Of a stretch of 64,000 nucleotides of DNA, positions 44,500-52,520 are shown piece after piece. A program made the position numbers and the translations under genes. The notes under the pieces are model-generated. The model did not search any database. It was not told the DNA's origin and was given only the letters and a program-made list of their open reading frames with translations. The DNA comes from Geoglobus acetivorans (GTDB taxonomy: Archaea > Halobacteriota > Archaeoglobi > Archaeoglobales > Archaeoglobaceae). Each line of letters begins with the position of its first letter. Within the stretch, counting starts at the first letter, position 1. The stretch spans positions 1,364,001 to 1,428,000 of the forward strand of contig NZ_CP087714.1 in NCBI RefSeq assembly GCF_039641995.1, written 5' to 3'.

Positions 44500-45699
44500 T
44501 CACCTCTTGTTGGACAGAACCATCACGGTTCCAACCTGCATCAGGTCTCCCCACGCCTGAGTGACTCCAGTTGTAACCTCCTTTGCCACCTGCCTCTTCC
44601 CCGCTCTGTAGGCCAGCTGCCAGTAAAGCTCTGCGACCTTGACGCCCATTGTTGCAGCAATCGGGTTACCCACTCCAAGCAGCCCACCGCTTGGACATAC
44701 CGGCAGATCTCCATCTCTGGCGGTAACACCCTCTCTGGTCAGTATTGGGGCCTCACCCTTCTTTGCAAGTCCGAGACCCTCCATGTGATGCAGTTCCTTG
44801 TAGTCGAATGGGTCGTATGGTTCTGCAACGTCTATCTCCTTTCTCGGGTCAGTTATGTGGGCCATCTTGTACGCCATCCTGGCAGCCTCGGCAACGTACC
44901 TCGGGAAGTAGAGGTCTCTGTTTGTCCACCATGTTGTATCAAGGCTCCAGCCAACCCCGTCAACCCATACAGGCTCATCTGTGAGCTGTCTTGCAATGTG
45001 CGGGGCTACCATTATCAGAGCGGAAGCTCCATCGCTCGGAGGTGAGACATCCAACCTCCTGACGGGAAGAGCCATAGGCTCACTGTTCAGAACGTCCTCG
45101 ACGGTTATCTTTTCAGCAACCTGAGCAGCAGGATGGTCAAGAGCATTTCCCTTGTTCTTGACCGATACAAGAGCGATATCCTCGTGCTTGATGTTGTTCT
45201 CGTGCATGTATCTTCTCATCTCAAGGGCGAATATCCAGATGAGGTTCGGATTGAGTGGTCTGTCAAGAATCGGGTCCCATATGTACTTGAATGCCGATTG
45301 CGGATGTGGATGCGATGAACTCATTTTCTCTTCAGTAATCACAAGGCAAACGTCTGCAAGACCGCTTGCAACATGCCAGTATCCTGCAATCGGGGCAAAT
45401 ACTCCCGTTCCTCCACCAACAAAGACCCTCATGTACGGTCTGTTGCTCCCTCCGGCACCGTCAAGCAGGTACTCACCTTTCATGTGAATGCCGTCGAAAG
45501 CATCCGGAGCTGAGCCCATCACAACCATGTCAATGTCCTGGATCTCAAGTCCGGCTTCTTCCAGAGCCTGTTTGACTGCATAGTAGCTGAGCTCCTTACC
45601 GGTTTCGTTCATTCTCCTCCTGAAAAGTGTGATTCCTGCACCGACTATTGCGACATCCTGCTTCTTGTGAAACTTCAATCCCCTAACCCTTTCGAACAT
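44500..45699 (-). CDS. SCP2-thiolase-like protein without catalytic Cys (candidate retro-aldolase/thiolase subunit B)
   Basis: 399 residues with thiolase fold. Where thiolases have the nucleophilic Cys (NNNCATGS type) this has 'RVFVGGGTGVFAP' (residues 91-102, no Cys). The catalytic His box (V-H-D-C-F) reads 'EPYDPFDYKEL' with Y295, and the GHP loop is 'GVGNPIAATMG'. Replacement of His by Tyr next to Asp is also seen, as I recall, in Ltp2-type retro-aldolases that work with DUF35 partners. I therefore infer C-C cleavage of a 3-hydroxyacyl-CoA or other non-thiolytic chemistry. ATG at 45699 (GGTGAT, 4-nt gap) preferred over GTG at 45708. Confidence 0.8.
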   Translation of the reverse strand: MFERVRGLKFHKKQDVAIVGAGITLFRRRMNETGKELSYYAVKQALEEAGLEIQDIDMVVMGSAPDAFDGIHMKGEYLLDGAGGSNRPYMRVFVGGGTGVFAPIAGYWHVASGLADVCLVITEEKMSSSHPHPQSAFKYIWDPILDRPLNPNLIWIFALEMRRYMHENNIKHEDIALVSVKNKGNALDHPAAQVAEKITVEDVLNSEPMALPVRRLDVSPPSDGASALIMVAPHIARQLTDEPVWVDGVGWSLDTTWWTNRDLYFPRYVAEAARMAYKMAHITDPRKEIDVAEPYDPFDYKELHHMEGLGLAKKGEAPILTREGVTARDGDLPVCPSGGLLGVGNPIAATMGVKVAELYWQLAYRAGKRQVAKEVTTGVTQAWGDLMQVGTVMVLSNKR

Positions 45700-45704
45700 C
45701 CGAA

Positions 45705-46850
45705 TCACCTCGAGAAAACCGCAACGGCACCACTTGCAGTTGGAACATACCTCCAGGCCTGAGCAACACCGACTTCGGCATCAACCTGTCTTTTTCCTGC
45801 CTCTCCTCTCAGCTGAAGGACTATCTCCAGAGCTTTTTGACCTCCTGTGGCCTCGAGCAGATTTCCAATGCTGAGATTTCCTCCGGAAACATTTACCGGC
45901 AGACTTCCATCCCTGCTGAAGTACCCTTCGCTGAGAAGCGTGTCCACCTCTCCTACTTTGGCGAGTTTGAGTGCTTCGATGTGCTGAACCTCCTTGAATG
46001 CAAATCTGTCGTCTACCTCTGCAATATCAACCTGCCTGGCAGGATGTTCAATGCCTGCCATTTCGTATGCCATCTCAGCAGCCTTCCTCGTGTATTCAGC
46101 GGTGAAGCTCATCGTGTCGTAGTTGCTCGTCTCGCTCCACCAGCCTATGCCATCCACCCATACGGGAGTGTCGGTGAGCTGCCTTGCAACCTCATCGCTT
46201 GCAAGCACAAAAACCACTGCTCCATCTGCTCTTTCTGCAATCTCAAGCTTCCTGAGGGGATAGTACGCTGGATCGCTGTTCAGCACATCTTCAGCAGTAA
46301 CGCTACCTGAGTACGGTGCGCTCGGATTGAGCCTCCCGTTCTTCTTGTTCTTCTCGACAACTTCAGCATAGGTCTCCTCACAGTAACCTCTCAGGTTGGA
46401 GTAATATGACTTCTCGAGGGCTGCGAAGTAGTACGGGTGTCCCTTGCCAATCGGTCTGAGCCAGACCGGATCAAATGCGAACTTTATCACGTTGCCGAAC
46501 GTTAGGATGTCGCTCGCCTTGCTGTGAGCCTCGACAACGGCTATCTCCGCAAGACCGCTCTTTATGTGCATGAATGCTGTGGCAATGCCGTACAGAAAGT
46601 CTGCGGTTACGGTTAAGGTCGGCTTCAGTACCGCTCCAAGCTGGTCTGGAACGAATTCGTCAAAAATTGCAAACCCCTCCCAGACATCCTCTGCACACGT
46701 TACAAAGCTGTCCACGTCTCTCCTCGGGTTTATTCCTGCATCCTCGTAAGCTCTGACAGCGGCTTCATACATCAGCTCCTTCCAGCTGAGGTCTGGTGTG
46801 TTTGTGTTGAAGCCACTATATCCAACACCAACAACAGCAACTCTGGCCAT
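45705..46850 (-). CDS. SCP2-thiolase-like protein without catalytic Cys (subunit A)
   Basis: 381 residues, thiolase fold, first gene of the operon. Only two Cys (C52, C157), neither at the nucleophile position (local sequence 'TVTADFLYGIATAF'). The His box is 'AEVDDRFAFKEV' and the late loop is 'VSGGNLSIGNLLEATGG' (GNL for GHP). So it lacks all three classical catalytic elements. It may form a heterodimer with the next protein, as one catalytic and one structural subunit. ATG at 46850 follows GCGGTGAAACC. Its promoter carries the TTACGTTAACGTAA palindrome. Confidence 0.8.
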   Translation of the reverse strand: MARVAVVGVGYSGFNTNTPDLSWKELMYEAAVRAYEDAGINPRRDVDSFVTCAEDVWEGFAIFDEFVPDQLGAVLKPTLTVTADFLYGIATAFMHIKSGLAEIAVVEAHSKASDILTFGNVIKFAFDPVWLRPIGKGHPYYFAALEKSYYSNLRGYCEETYAEVVEKNKKNGRLNPSAPYSGSVTAEDVLNSDPAYYPLRKLEIAERADGAVVFVLASDEVARQLTDTPVWVDGIGWWSETSNYDTMSFTAEYTRKAAEMAYEMAGIEHPARQVDIAEVDDRFAFKEVQHIEALKLAKVGEVDTLLSEGYFSRDGSLPVNVSGGNLSIGNLLEATGGQKALEIVLQLRGEAGKRQVDAEVGVAQAWRYVPTASGAVAVFSR

Positions 46851-46869
46851 GGTTTCACCGCGATAAAAT

Positions 46870-46911
46870 TTACGTTAACGTAATTTAAATCTTTCGTAAT
46901 TTTTCATTACC
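46870..46911 (-). promoter_or_regulatory. Site A: palindromic operator, TATA and upstream element of the thiolase-like operon
   Basis: Perfect 14-bp palindrome TTACGTTAACGTAA at 46870-46883 abuts the minus-strand TATA (ATTTAAATTA, 46881-46890). Immediately upstream of TATA is the 18-nt element TTTCGTAATTTTTCATTA (46892-46909, plus-strand reading), matched at 16 of 18 positions in sites B and D. Arrangement element-TATA-operator-GGTGA-ATG is seen directly; the regulatory role is inference. Confidence 0.65.
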
Positions 46912-47159
46912 AACAGAATTATTTAAAAAATTAACTGAGTTCAAGTCCACCACATAACTCGGGATCATGCGGGACTGATTTATGAATGTAACCGTTATCT
47001 TCCCTTCAAATCCAAGAACTTTGAATGCACGGGCTGAAATGTCACATGGCCTGTACAAATACTTCATATCCGTTTCGGAATCCATGGGTTTGAGAGGTTG
47101 TGATGAATTCCTCGAAAATTTTATAATTATAAATAGCAGGATTTGGACTGGTGGTTTTT
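46912..47159. other. Intergenic region between divergent thiolase-like operon and atoE pseudogene
   Basis: About 250 bp. Contains TATA-like TATAATTATAAATAG near 47128-47143 for the plus-strand atoE remnant and GGTGGT four nt before its ATG. Short ORFs on both strands (46885-47085 minus, 46982-47167 plus) have no ribosome site and overlap promoter elements, so I see no credible gene. Confidence 0.5.
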
Positions 47160-48273
47160 ATGGCTGAGCAGAAGGTCAGCCTTTTTGAGAAGGTCGGTTA
47201 CAGAATTTCAGGAAACGTCGAGAAATGGATGCCGGATCCATTTCTCTTTGCCATCTTGCTGACGTTTCTGAGCTTTATTATGGGGGTAGTTATAGCGAAT
47301 CAATCTCCGATGGACATGGTATTGCACTGGTACAAAGGCTTCTGGACACTGCTAACCTTTGCCATGCAAATGGTGCTGATTCTTGTTACAGGGTATGCAC
47401 TGGCACATCACCCTTACGTGCACAAAATGCTTGTGAGGAGTTGCTTCAATTCCTAAGGATGGGAAACAAGCCTCCGCTTTGGTTGCACTTTTTGCAATGG
47501 TATTTTCATGGATTAACTGGGGACTTGGGCTGATTGTTGGGGCATTACTGGCAAGGGAGGTTGGAAAGCAGGCATACTACAGAGGAGTTGCGATCCATTA
47601 TCCGGCTGTTGTCACTGCAGGATATACTGGACTGGGAATGATATGGCACTGGGGACTTTCAGCTTCAGCTCCACTGCTCTCAGCAACCGAAGGACACTTC
47701 CTTGCAGATCTTATCGGCATAATTCCAACAAGCCAGACTATATTTTCCGTATATGCTCTTGGTTTGAGTGTCCTCTCGATCATCTTTGTTGTAGCAGTTA
47801 TGTATGCTATATCTCCCTCTGATCCAAAACTTTGCAGGGGAATTGATCATTATGCTCCGCACCTGCTTGAAGAGAGAGAGGAGGAGAAGAAAATTGAGTT
47901 AAAAACAATTGCAGATAAGCTTGAGAACAGCGTACTCATTGGACTTATTCTTGCGCTCATGGGAATCATCTACATTGTGTATTACTTCGCGGTCCTTCAG
48001 AAAGGGCTCAATCTCAACATAGTGAACTTCACGTTCCTGTTTATCGGACTCCTGCTGTATCTCAGACCAATAAGGTATCTCAGGGCATTTTACAACGCAA
48101 TACCATCGTCAGCAGGCATTGTTTTGCAGTTCCCGTTCTATGCCGGAATAATGGGGATGATAAAGTACTCCGGACTTGGTAAGATAATGGCAGGATGGCT
48201 GATAAAGATCTCAACTCCAACAACTTTCCCGATTGTAGCATGGCTGAAACAAAATTCTGAGCCTGATCTCTGA
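47160..48273 (+). pseudogene. atoE: Short-chain fatty acid permease AtoE-like, frameshifted and 3'-truncated
   Basis: Residues from both parts match the AtoE/COG2031 permease: 'NVEKWMPDPFLFAILLTFLS' (20 residues) from frame 1, and 'GKQASALVALFAMVFSWINW' (20) and 'PSSAGIVLQFPFYAGIMGMI' (20) from the second frame. Frame 1 runs 47160-47439 and then stops at 47454; the homologous frame resumes at 47440 ('VASIPKDGKQAS'), so one extra base lies near 47439. The second part ends at 'STPTTFPIVAWL', about 80 residues before the normal C-terminus, where AtoE has its 'GGGQWAVQGP'-type region. Two lesions make it very probably non-functional, unless the frameshift is a sequencing error. Confidence 0.85.
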
Positions 48274-48529
48274 GTCTTGGATTCAGAGCATTTGTGTTTG
48301 GATTTTCGATAAGATACACCATGCTTTATAGGGCTGTCTTCAATTCAAGGTCTTTTTCTGCAGTCTGCATTAAGAGCAGAATTCTATCCTCCGTCTCCGC
48401 AACTGTCAGGATTTCATCTTTTTTCTTTCTGGGAAATTTGAGTCCCATTACATCATAATTTATCAGAACTGTTTTATAGGTATCGTCCGGAATTATTTTT
48501 GAACTTTCGTAAAATCGGGGTGGAGTTTG
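48274..48529. other. Remnant region between atoE pseudogene and hydrolase
   Basis: 256 bp without a complete gene. CTCTGA/TCAGAG (about 48268-48288) forms a hairpin at the break of atoE. On the minus strand an open frame of over 60 codons from about 48523 to a TAA at 48326 (with an ATG at 48448, product starting 'MGLKFPRKKKDEIL') reads like protein but has no start codon at its 5' end before meeting the hydrolase gene. It may be the tail of a lost gene. GGGGTGGAG for the hydrolase lies at the right end. Confidence 0.35.
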
Positions 48530-49285
48530 ATGGCTGAGAGAATAAGGATTGACGTGAATGGTAAGGCAATTTCAGTTTTGAAGGGGAAGGAAAGAAATCT
48601 TTTCTACATCCACAGTTCAGGAAGTGATGCGGAGCAGTGGAAGTATCAGCTTGAAGCTGTGGGAGGATATGCGATAGATCTCCCGAATCACGGGGAGAGT
48701 TATGAAGCTGAAATTAAGTCGATTGATGATTATGCGTTTTATGTGAGCGAGACGGTGAAAAAGACCTGCGGAAAGGCAGTCATCACTGGCCACAGCCTTG
48801 GTGGAGCTGTTGCTCAGAAAGTCTGTGTGAATTATCCTGAGCTCTGTATTGGACTGGTTCTGGTTGGAACTGGTGCAAGACTGAGAGTTTTGCCCGAGAT
48901 ACTTGATGAGCTTGAAAGCAGGCCTGATAATGCTATCGAGAAAATACTGGAAATGGGTTTTTTCCGGAAAGGGGATGAATACTGGAGGATGAGGGAAAAG
49001 TATCTGAAAAATTCTGAGGTTCTTCACCTTGACCTGATGCTATGTGATAAATTTGATATGCTTGAAGATTACCGGAGTGGAAAAGTCCGAATTGAGGTCC
49101 CGGTGCTGATCGTTGTTGGGGCAGAAGACAGATTAACACCGGTGAAATACGCTGAATTCTTCAAAAATCACATTGAAAATTCGAAACTTGTAGTAATCGA
49201 TTCTGCAAGTCACATGGTGATGGTTGAGAAGCCGGATGAGTTCAACTCAGTCCTTAAAGCGTTTCTGACGGACATTATTCCTTAA
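48530..49285 (+). CDS. Alpha/beta hydrolase (MhpC/thioesterase-like)
   Basis: 251 residues. Nucleophile elbow 'GHSLGGAVAQK', 'YIHSSGSDAEQW' oxyanion region, acid in 'VVGAEDRLTPVKY', catalytic His in 'DSASHMVMVEKPDEF', the classical order Ser-Asp-His. Related enzymes cleave ring-fission products, esters or thioesters; in this setting an acyl-CoA thioesterase or an ester-releasing enzyme is plausible. ATG at 48530 with GGGGTGGAG four nt upstream; TTG at 48527 is rejected. Confidence 0.82.
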   Translation: MAERIRIDVNGKAISVLKGKERNLFYIHSSGSDAEQWKYQLEAVGGYAIDLPNHGESYEAEIKSIDDYAFYVSETVKKTCGKAVITGHSLGGAVAQKVCVNYPELCIGLVLVGTGARLRVLPEILDELESRPDNAIEKILEMGFFRKGDEYWRMREKYLKNSEVLHLDLMLCDKFDMLEDYRSGKVRIEVPVLIVVGAEDRLTPVKYAEFFKNHIENSKLVVIDSASHMVMVEKPDEFNSVLKAFLTDIIP

Positions 49286-49346
49286 GAACAGCGCTCCTGT
49301 TATCTGCTGTCCTGTAACTGCCAAAAAATAAAAAATTGTAATGATT

Positions 49347-50951
49347 TCAAACGTTTTCGGTCAGCTCAACACAGTATTTGTTCACAGTCTCGTCGTCCGG
49401 CGGGCTAGTAATCAGAGAGATTATGATAAACAGCAGGAAGCCCACCGGAATTGCCCAGAACTGGTGTGGTGTGACGATCCATGCTGCCTTGTTGTCGCCG
49501 AAGAGCACCTGGTTCAGGAAGAACCACGCGTGATGACCGAGGTTGAACTTTGCATGCAGCCATGCGTACAGGTGGAGGAAAAACATTATTATCGCGGTTG
49601 TCCACATTGCCGTTCTTGTTGCTCTCTTCCACCACAGCCCGAGGATGAGTCCCGGACCTATTGAGGCTATGAGTGCGACGAATGCCCATCCAGAGAGGTC
49701 GAGAACAAGCGCTGGCGGGTTGAAGGATATGATCATGCCGATGATCAGAAAGACTATGGAAACGATCCTTGCAGTGGTGACTGGGTTCTCCTGCGCATAT
49801 GTGCTTTTGAGCTGCATGCCGAGCAGATCTCTTGTAACAAGTGTGTTAACGACCATGACCCATCCCGCAGCCGTGGACATCGCAATGGCCAGACCACCTG
49901 CTGCAAGAATGCCGAGAACGAGCGGGTTGGATAATGCTTCAACTGCGGCAATCATTGAGTAGTCAACAACTGAACCAACCTGATATGTCTGCTGGATGAT
50001 TTTCAGCACACCCAATGCACTTCCTCCGGCTTCAGCAGCAAGCGGGTGATAGTTTTCGATCATCACCTTTGCACCGGCACCTATTATCTGAAGGGCCATG
50101 TAGAATATACCTGCGAACAGTGCAGTCCAGAAAATGCTCCTTCTTGCGGTTTTGATGTCCATGGTTGTGAAGAACCTGACAACCGTGTATGGCATCACCG
50201 CAAAGCCGAAATGCCAGGTGAAATACCACCCCATGATTGCAAGCCATGTCCCAACAAATGCATGCGGGGGCTCCGCATCACTTGCCGTGTTGAAGAACTT
50301 GGGGCTGTTGGCGAGAACTGCTTCGTGGAATCCCTGAAGACCTCCGAATTTCATTATCATCACAATCGCGGCGATAACCGCGGCCACGGTCATCAGAGCG
50401 GCCTGGAATGCTGCGTTCCATGATGTGGCAACCATGCCTCCCCAGACGACATACAGCAGAACAATCACTGTGCCTATTATAACTCCGTAGATGTAGTTGA
50501 TCTTCAGTATCGCAAGCAGGAAGAGTGCCATACCGACGATTGACAGCGTTATGTACAGTATCGAACCGAAGGCAACTATCACTCCAATCAGCCATCTGAG
50601 CTTCTCGTCCCTGTATCTGTCCGCATAGTAGTCTGCAAAACTGGTTGGTGCGTACTTTCTGAGGGCTGAAGCTGTGAGCAGTGTTGCGAGAGGCATTCCG
50701 AGAATAATTGCTGCCATTGCCCACCAGAACGGGTAACCGAGGATGAATACATAGGCTGGCAGTCCTAGCATGGATGCGGGGCTAAGGTATGTAGACTCAA
50801 GAGCCAGTCCGTTCACAAAGCTGCCGATCTGCCTGCCAGCAACGTAGTAGTCAGTTGCACTTTTCAGCTTCTGCCTGCTCCACCAACCGATATATATCGT
50901 TATCAAAAAGTACAAAGCCGTAACTCCAACAACAATTGGATCTACGGCCAT
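49347..50951 (-). CDS. Sodium/solute symporter, SSS family (monocarboxylate-type)
   Basis: 534 residues with about 13 transmembrane helices. SSS signatures: 'YYVAGRQIGSFVNGLALEST' (20 residues), 'SPASMLGLPAYVFILGYPF', 'YAPTSFADYYADRY', 'GWYFTWHFGFAVMP', 'AGGLAIAMSTAAGWVMVVN'. Closest in pattern to ActP/MctC acetate- and monocarboxylate permeases. Its ATG shares the A of the upstream small-protein stop (TGATG), so it is coupled to that gene and to promoter site B. Probably imports an organic acid with Na+. Confidence 0.88.
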   Translation of the reverse strand: MAVDPIVVGVTALYFLITIYIGWWSRQKLKSATDYYVAGRQIGSFVNGLALESTYLSPASMLGLPAYVFILGYPFWWAMAAIILGMPLATLLTASALRKYAPTSFADYYADRYRDEKLRWLIGVIVAFGSILYITLSIVGMALFLLAILKINYIYGVIIGTVIVLLYVVWGGMVATSWNAAFQAALMTVAAVIAAIVMIMKFGGLQGFHEAVLANSPKFFNTASDAEPPHAFVGTWLAIMGWYFTWHFGFAVMPYTVVRFFTTMDIKTARRSIFWTALFAGIFYMALQIIGAGAKVMIENYHPLAAEAGGSALGVLKIIQQTYQVGSVVDYSMIAAVEALSNPLVLGILAAGGLAIAMSTAAGWVMVVNTLVTRDLLGMQLKSTYAQENPVTTARIVSIVFLIIGMIISFNPPALVLDLSGWAFVALIASIGPGLILGLWWKRATRTAMWTTAIIMFFLHLYAWLHAKFNLGHHAWFFLNQVLFGDNKAAWIVTPHQFWAIPVGFLLFIIISLITSPPDDETVNKYCVELTENV

Positions 50952-51181
50952 CAGCTACCACCTCTCGCTTCTTCTGCCTTTTCGGGTATGTAGAAGTACA
51001 GAAACGCTACCACCACTGGTATGATGAACGTCCCTATCAGACTCGCGTATATTGTCGGCGCAAGCACTGGTCCGATCCACACGTGGTTGATCCCTGCAAT
51101 CGCTTCGAGGGCCCACATCAGGAATGTGTACCCATACATCACTAAAACACCAAGCCAGAATACTTTTGGCGGCCAAGGCAT
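50951..51181 (-). CDS. Small membrane protein, partner of the SSS symporter
   Basis: 76 residues with two transmembrane helices (about 8-25 and 40-65), in the position where ActP-type symporters have a DUF485/DUF3311-like small subunit. 'IYASLIGTFIIPVVVAFLYF' (20 residues) is the second helix. ATG at 51181 is preceded by GGTGA (four-nt gap) directly at the end of operator site B. Probably required for folding or regulation of the symporter. Confidence 0.72.
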   Translation of the reverse strand: MPWPPKVFWLGVLVMYGYTFLMWALEAIAGINHVWIGPVLAPTIYASLIGTFIIPVVVAFLYFYIPEKAEEARGGS

Positions 51182-51190
51182 TTTCTCACC

Positions 51191-51242
51191 TTACGTTAAT
51201 TGATAATAATTAACCATATAAATTTTTCGCAATTTGTCATTA
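51191..51242 (-). promoter_or_regulatory. Site B: operator, TATA and upstream element of the symporter operon
   Basis: In plus coordinates: TTACGTTAATTGATAATAAT (starts 51191), then the minus-strand TATA (AAATTTATATGG, 51214-51225), then TTTCGCAATTTGTCATTA (51225-51242). Nearly the whole 50-nt block matches site D. The operator ends right at the GGTGA ribosome site of the first gene, so it covers the predicted start of transcription. Confidence 0.65.
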
Positions 51243-51376
51243 TTAACACTTGATGAATTGATGCTGGGTTTCAGCAAACCCCTTGATGTAAAATCTGACG
51301 AAAAGAGGTTGACCTTAATATCTTTAGTAAAAATATCTTAGAAAAAGATGGTAAAAAGATATACAGACTGTTTTAA

Positions 51377-52213
51377 CTACGGTTTCAAGAGTTCCTTTAT
51401 AACTGTCAGGGTGGAAGCTTTTGCCACATTTGGTAACATTCCTCCTCCAAGAACAACAACGAGCTTTTCATCGCACACACTCTTCGCCAGACCTTTCAAT
51501 TTTTTTGAAATTTCCATATATTCGTCAACGGTCAGCCCTGCATCTGCGTAATCTCCGGTGTGTGTATCATGTCCGAAATACCAGAAAATCATTTCTGGGG
51601 AGAACTCATCGACCCGGACAGAAAATTCGTCTATTATTTCTATGTATTCTTTTTTGTCAAGTCCCCTGTAATTCCTGTCTATCCTGAGACCGTCTGAACT
51701 TTCGAAATCCTTCATGCAAATACAGAAATGAAGGATGTTCTCGTCACCCTCAACAAGCTCTCTCGTTCCATCTCCATGATGGGCGTCGGTATCAAGTATA
51801 GCACATCTAACTTCACCTTTATTTTCTCTCAGGTTTTCAATGGCCAGGACCACATCGTTGAAGCAGCAATACCCCCAGAAAAGTCTCTTACCTGCGTGAT
51901 GTCCCCCGGCCCCAATGTAGCAGAAGGCGTTTCTGAGGCTGCCTTCATAAACCATTTCGGCGGCTTTTACAACCCCTCCGGCTGAGTGCCATGCTGTGGA
52001 ACACAGTGGATCTGCAGTCACATCTTCCAGTAGCTCAAAATCATGCACTCTGAGGATCAAATCTTTGCTCACCACTGGACAGTCCATCAATTTGAAATTT
52101 TTGAAACTTCTTAATTCTTTGAATGCTTCAGGGAAATCTTTCAGTCTCGTGCCTGCTGTTAAATAGCTACGTCTGCTGAAACTTGTGTGGTAAAACACTC
52201 CTGTCGGTTTCAC
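51377..52213 (-). CDS. Histone-deacetylase-family protein (AcuC-like deacylase)
   Basis: 278-residue zinc amidohydrolase of the HDAC/AcuC/acetylpolyamine class. Zinc/catalytic motifs 'GAGGHHAGKRLFWGYCCFND' (20 residues), 'ILDTDAHHGDGT', and C-terminal 'LVVVLGGGML'. AcuC proteins deacetylate the catalytic Lys of AMP-forming acyl-CoA synthetases; two such enzymes with intact Lys motifs (PRTRSGKIMRR and PRTPTGKIIRR) are encoded just to the right, so I infer control of their activity. Starts with GTG at 52213. Shorter than typical AcuC (about 350). Confidence 0.83.
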   Translation of the reverse strand: MKPTGVFYHTSFSRRSYLTAGTRLKDFPEAFKELRSFKNFKLMDCPVVSKDLILRVHDFELLEDVTADPLCSTAWHSAGGVVKAAEMVYEGSLRNAFCYIGAGGHHAGKRLFWGYCCFNDVVLAIENLRENKGEVRCAILDTDAHHGDGTRELVEGDENILHFCICMKDFESSDGLRIDRNYRGLDKKEYIEIIDEFSVRVDEFSPEMIFWYFGHDTHTGDYADAGLTVDEYMEISKKLKGLAKSVCDEKLVVVLGGGMLPNVAKASTLTVIKELLKP

Positions 52214-52335
52214 AGATCGAATTTATGAAAAATGGAATAAAATGCTTTTCATAACTCTTCGGTGTTTGATTATATGACTGGTTGTTTTGTTAAGGGTTGC
52301 TGTATTTAGTAATGCTCAGAGACCACAAAATACTG

Positions 52336-52372
52336 TCACCTTACGTTAATTGAAAATAATTAAGAATATGTA
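52336..52372 (-). promoter_or_regulatory. Site C: orphan copy of the island operator
   Basis: TTACGTTAATTGAAAATAAT starts at 52341 and continues TAAGAATAT; with the flanking TACTGTCACC it is nearly identical to site D, including the minus-strand GGTGA. The TATA position is degenerate (TTTACATATTC) and the 18-nt upstream element is absent. No gene starts right behind it: the HDAC-like gene begins 123 nt further. It may be a relict promoter or a distal operator for the CoA-transferase operon. Confidence 0.5.
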
Positions 52373-52520
52373 AATAATTAGGAATATACTATGTTTAGTA
52401 TGTATATTGGTATAATTCAAAAATAAATGTAAAATAGTAAATTCAATCTTCAAGAATCGAAAAACTTATATATTTGGGCTTATTTGAATTATTAATCGAT
52501 ATAATACTGGGGTGATTGTG
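52373..52520 (+). promoter_or_regulatory. Promoter region of the CoA-transferase/CoA-ligase operon
   Basis: Very AT-rich. TATA-like ACTTATATATTTG near 52464-52476, preceded by CGAAAA (BRE-like), predicts a start around 52495. GGGGTGAT lies at 52509-52516, four nt before the TTG start. An ATACTA/TAGTAT hairpin with a TGTT loop is at about 52386-52401. No protein-coding signal seen here. Confidence 0.45.

Noticed and set aside
46885-47085. 66-codon minus-strand ORF in the gap upstream of the thiolase-like operon
   Set aside because: No ribosome site, and its last codons coincide with the conserved upstream promoter element and TATA of site A, so the sequence is better explained as regulatory.
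46982-47167. 61-codon plus-strand ORF before the atoE remnant
   Set aside because: No ribosome site or TATA at proper distance, and it runs across the atoE promoter and start.
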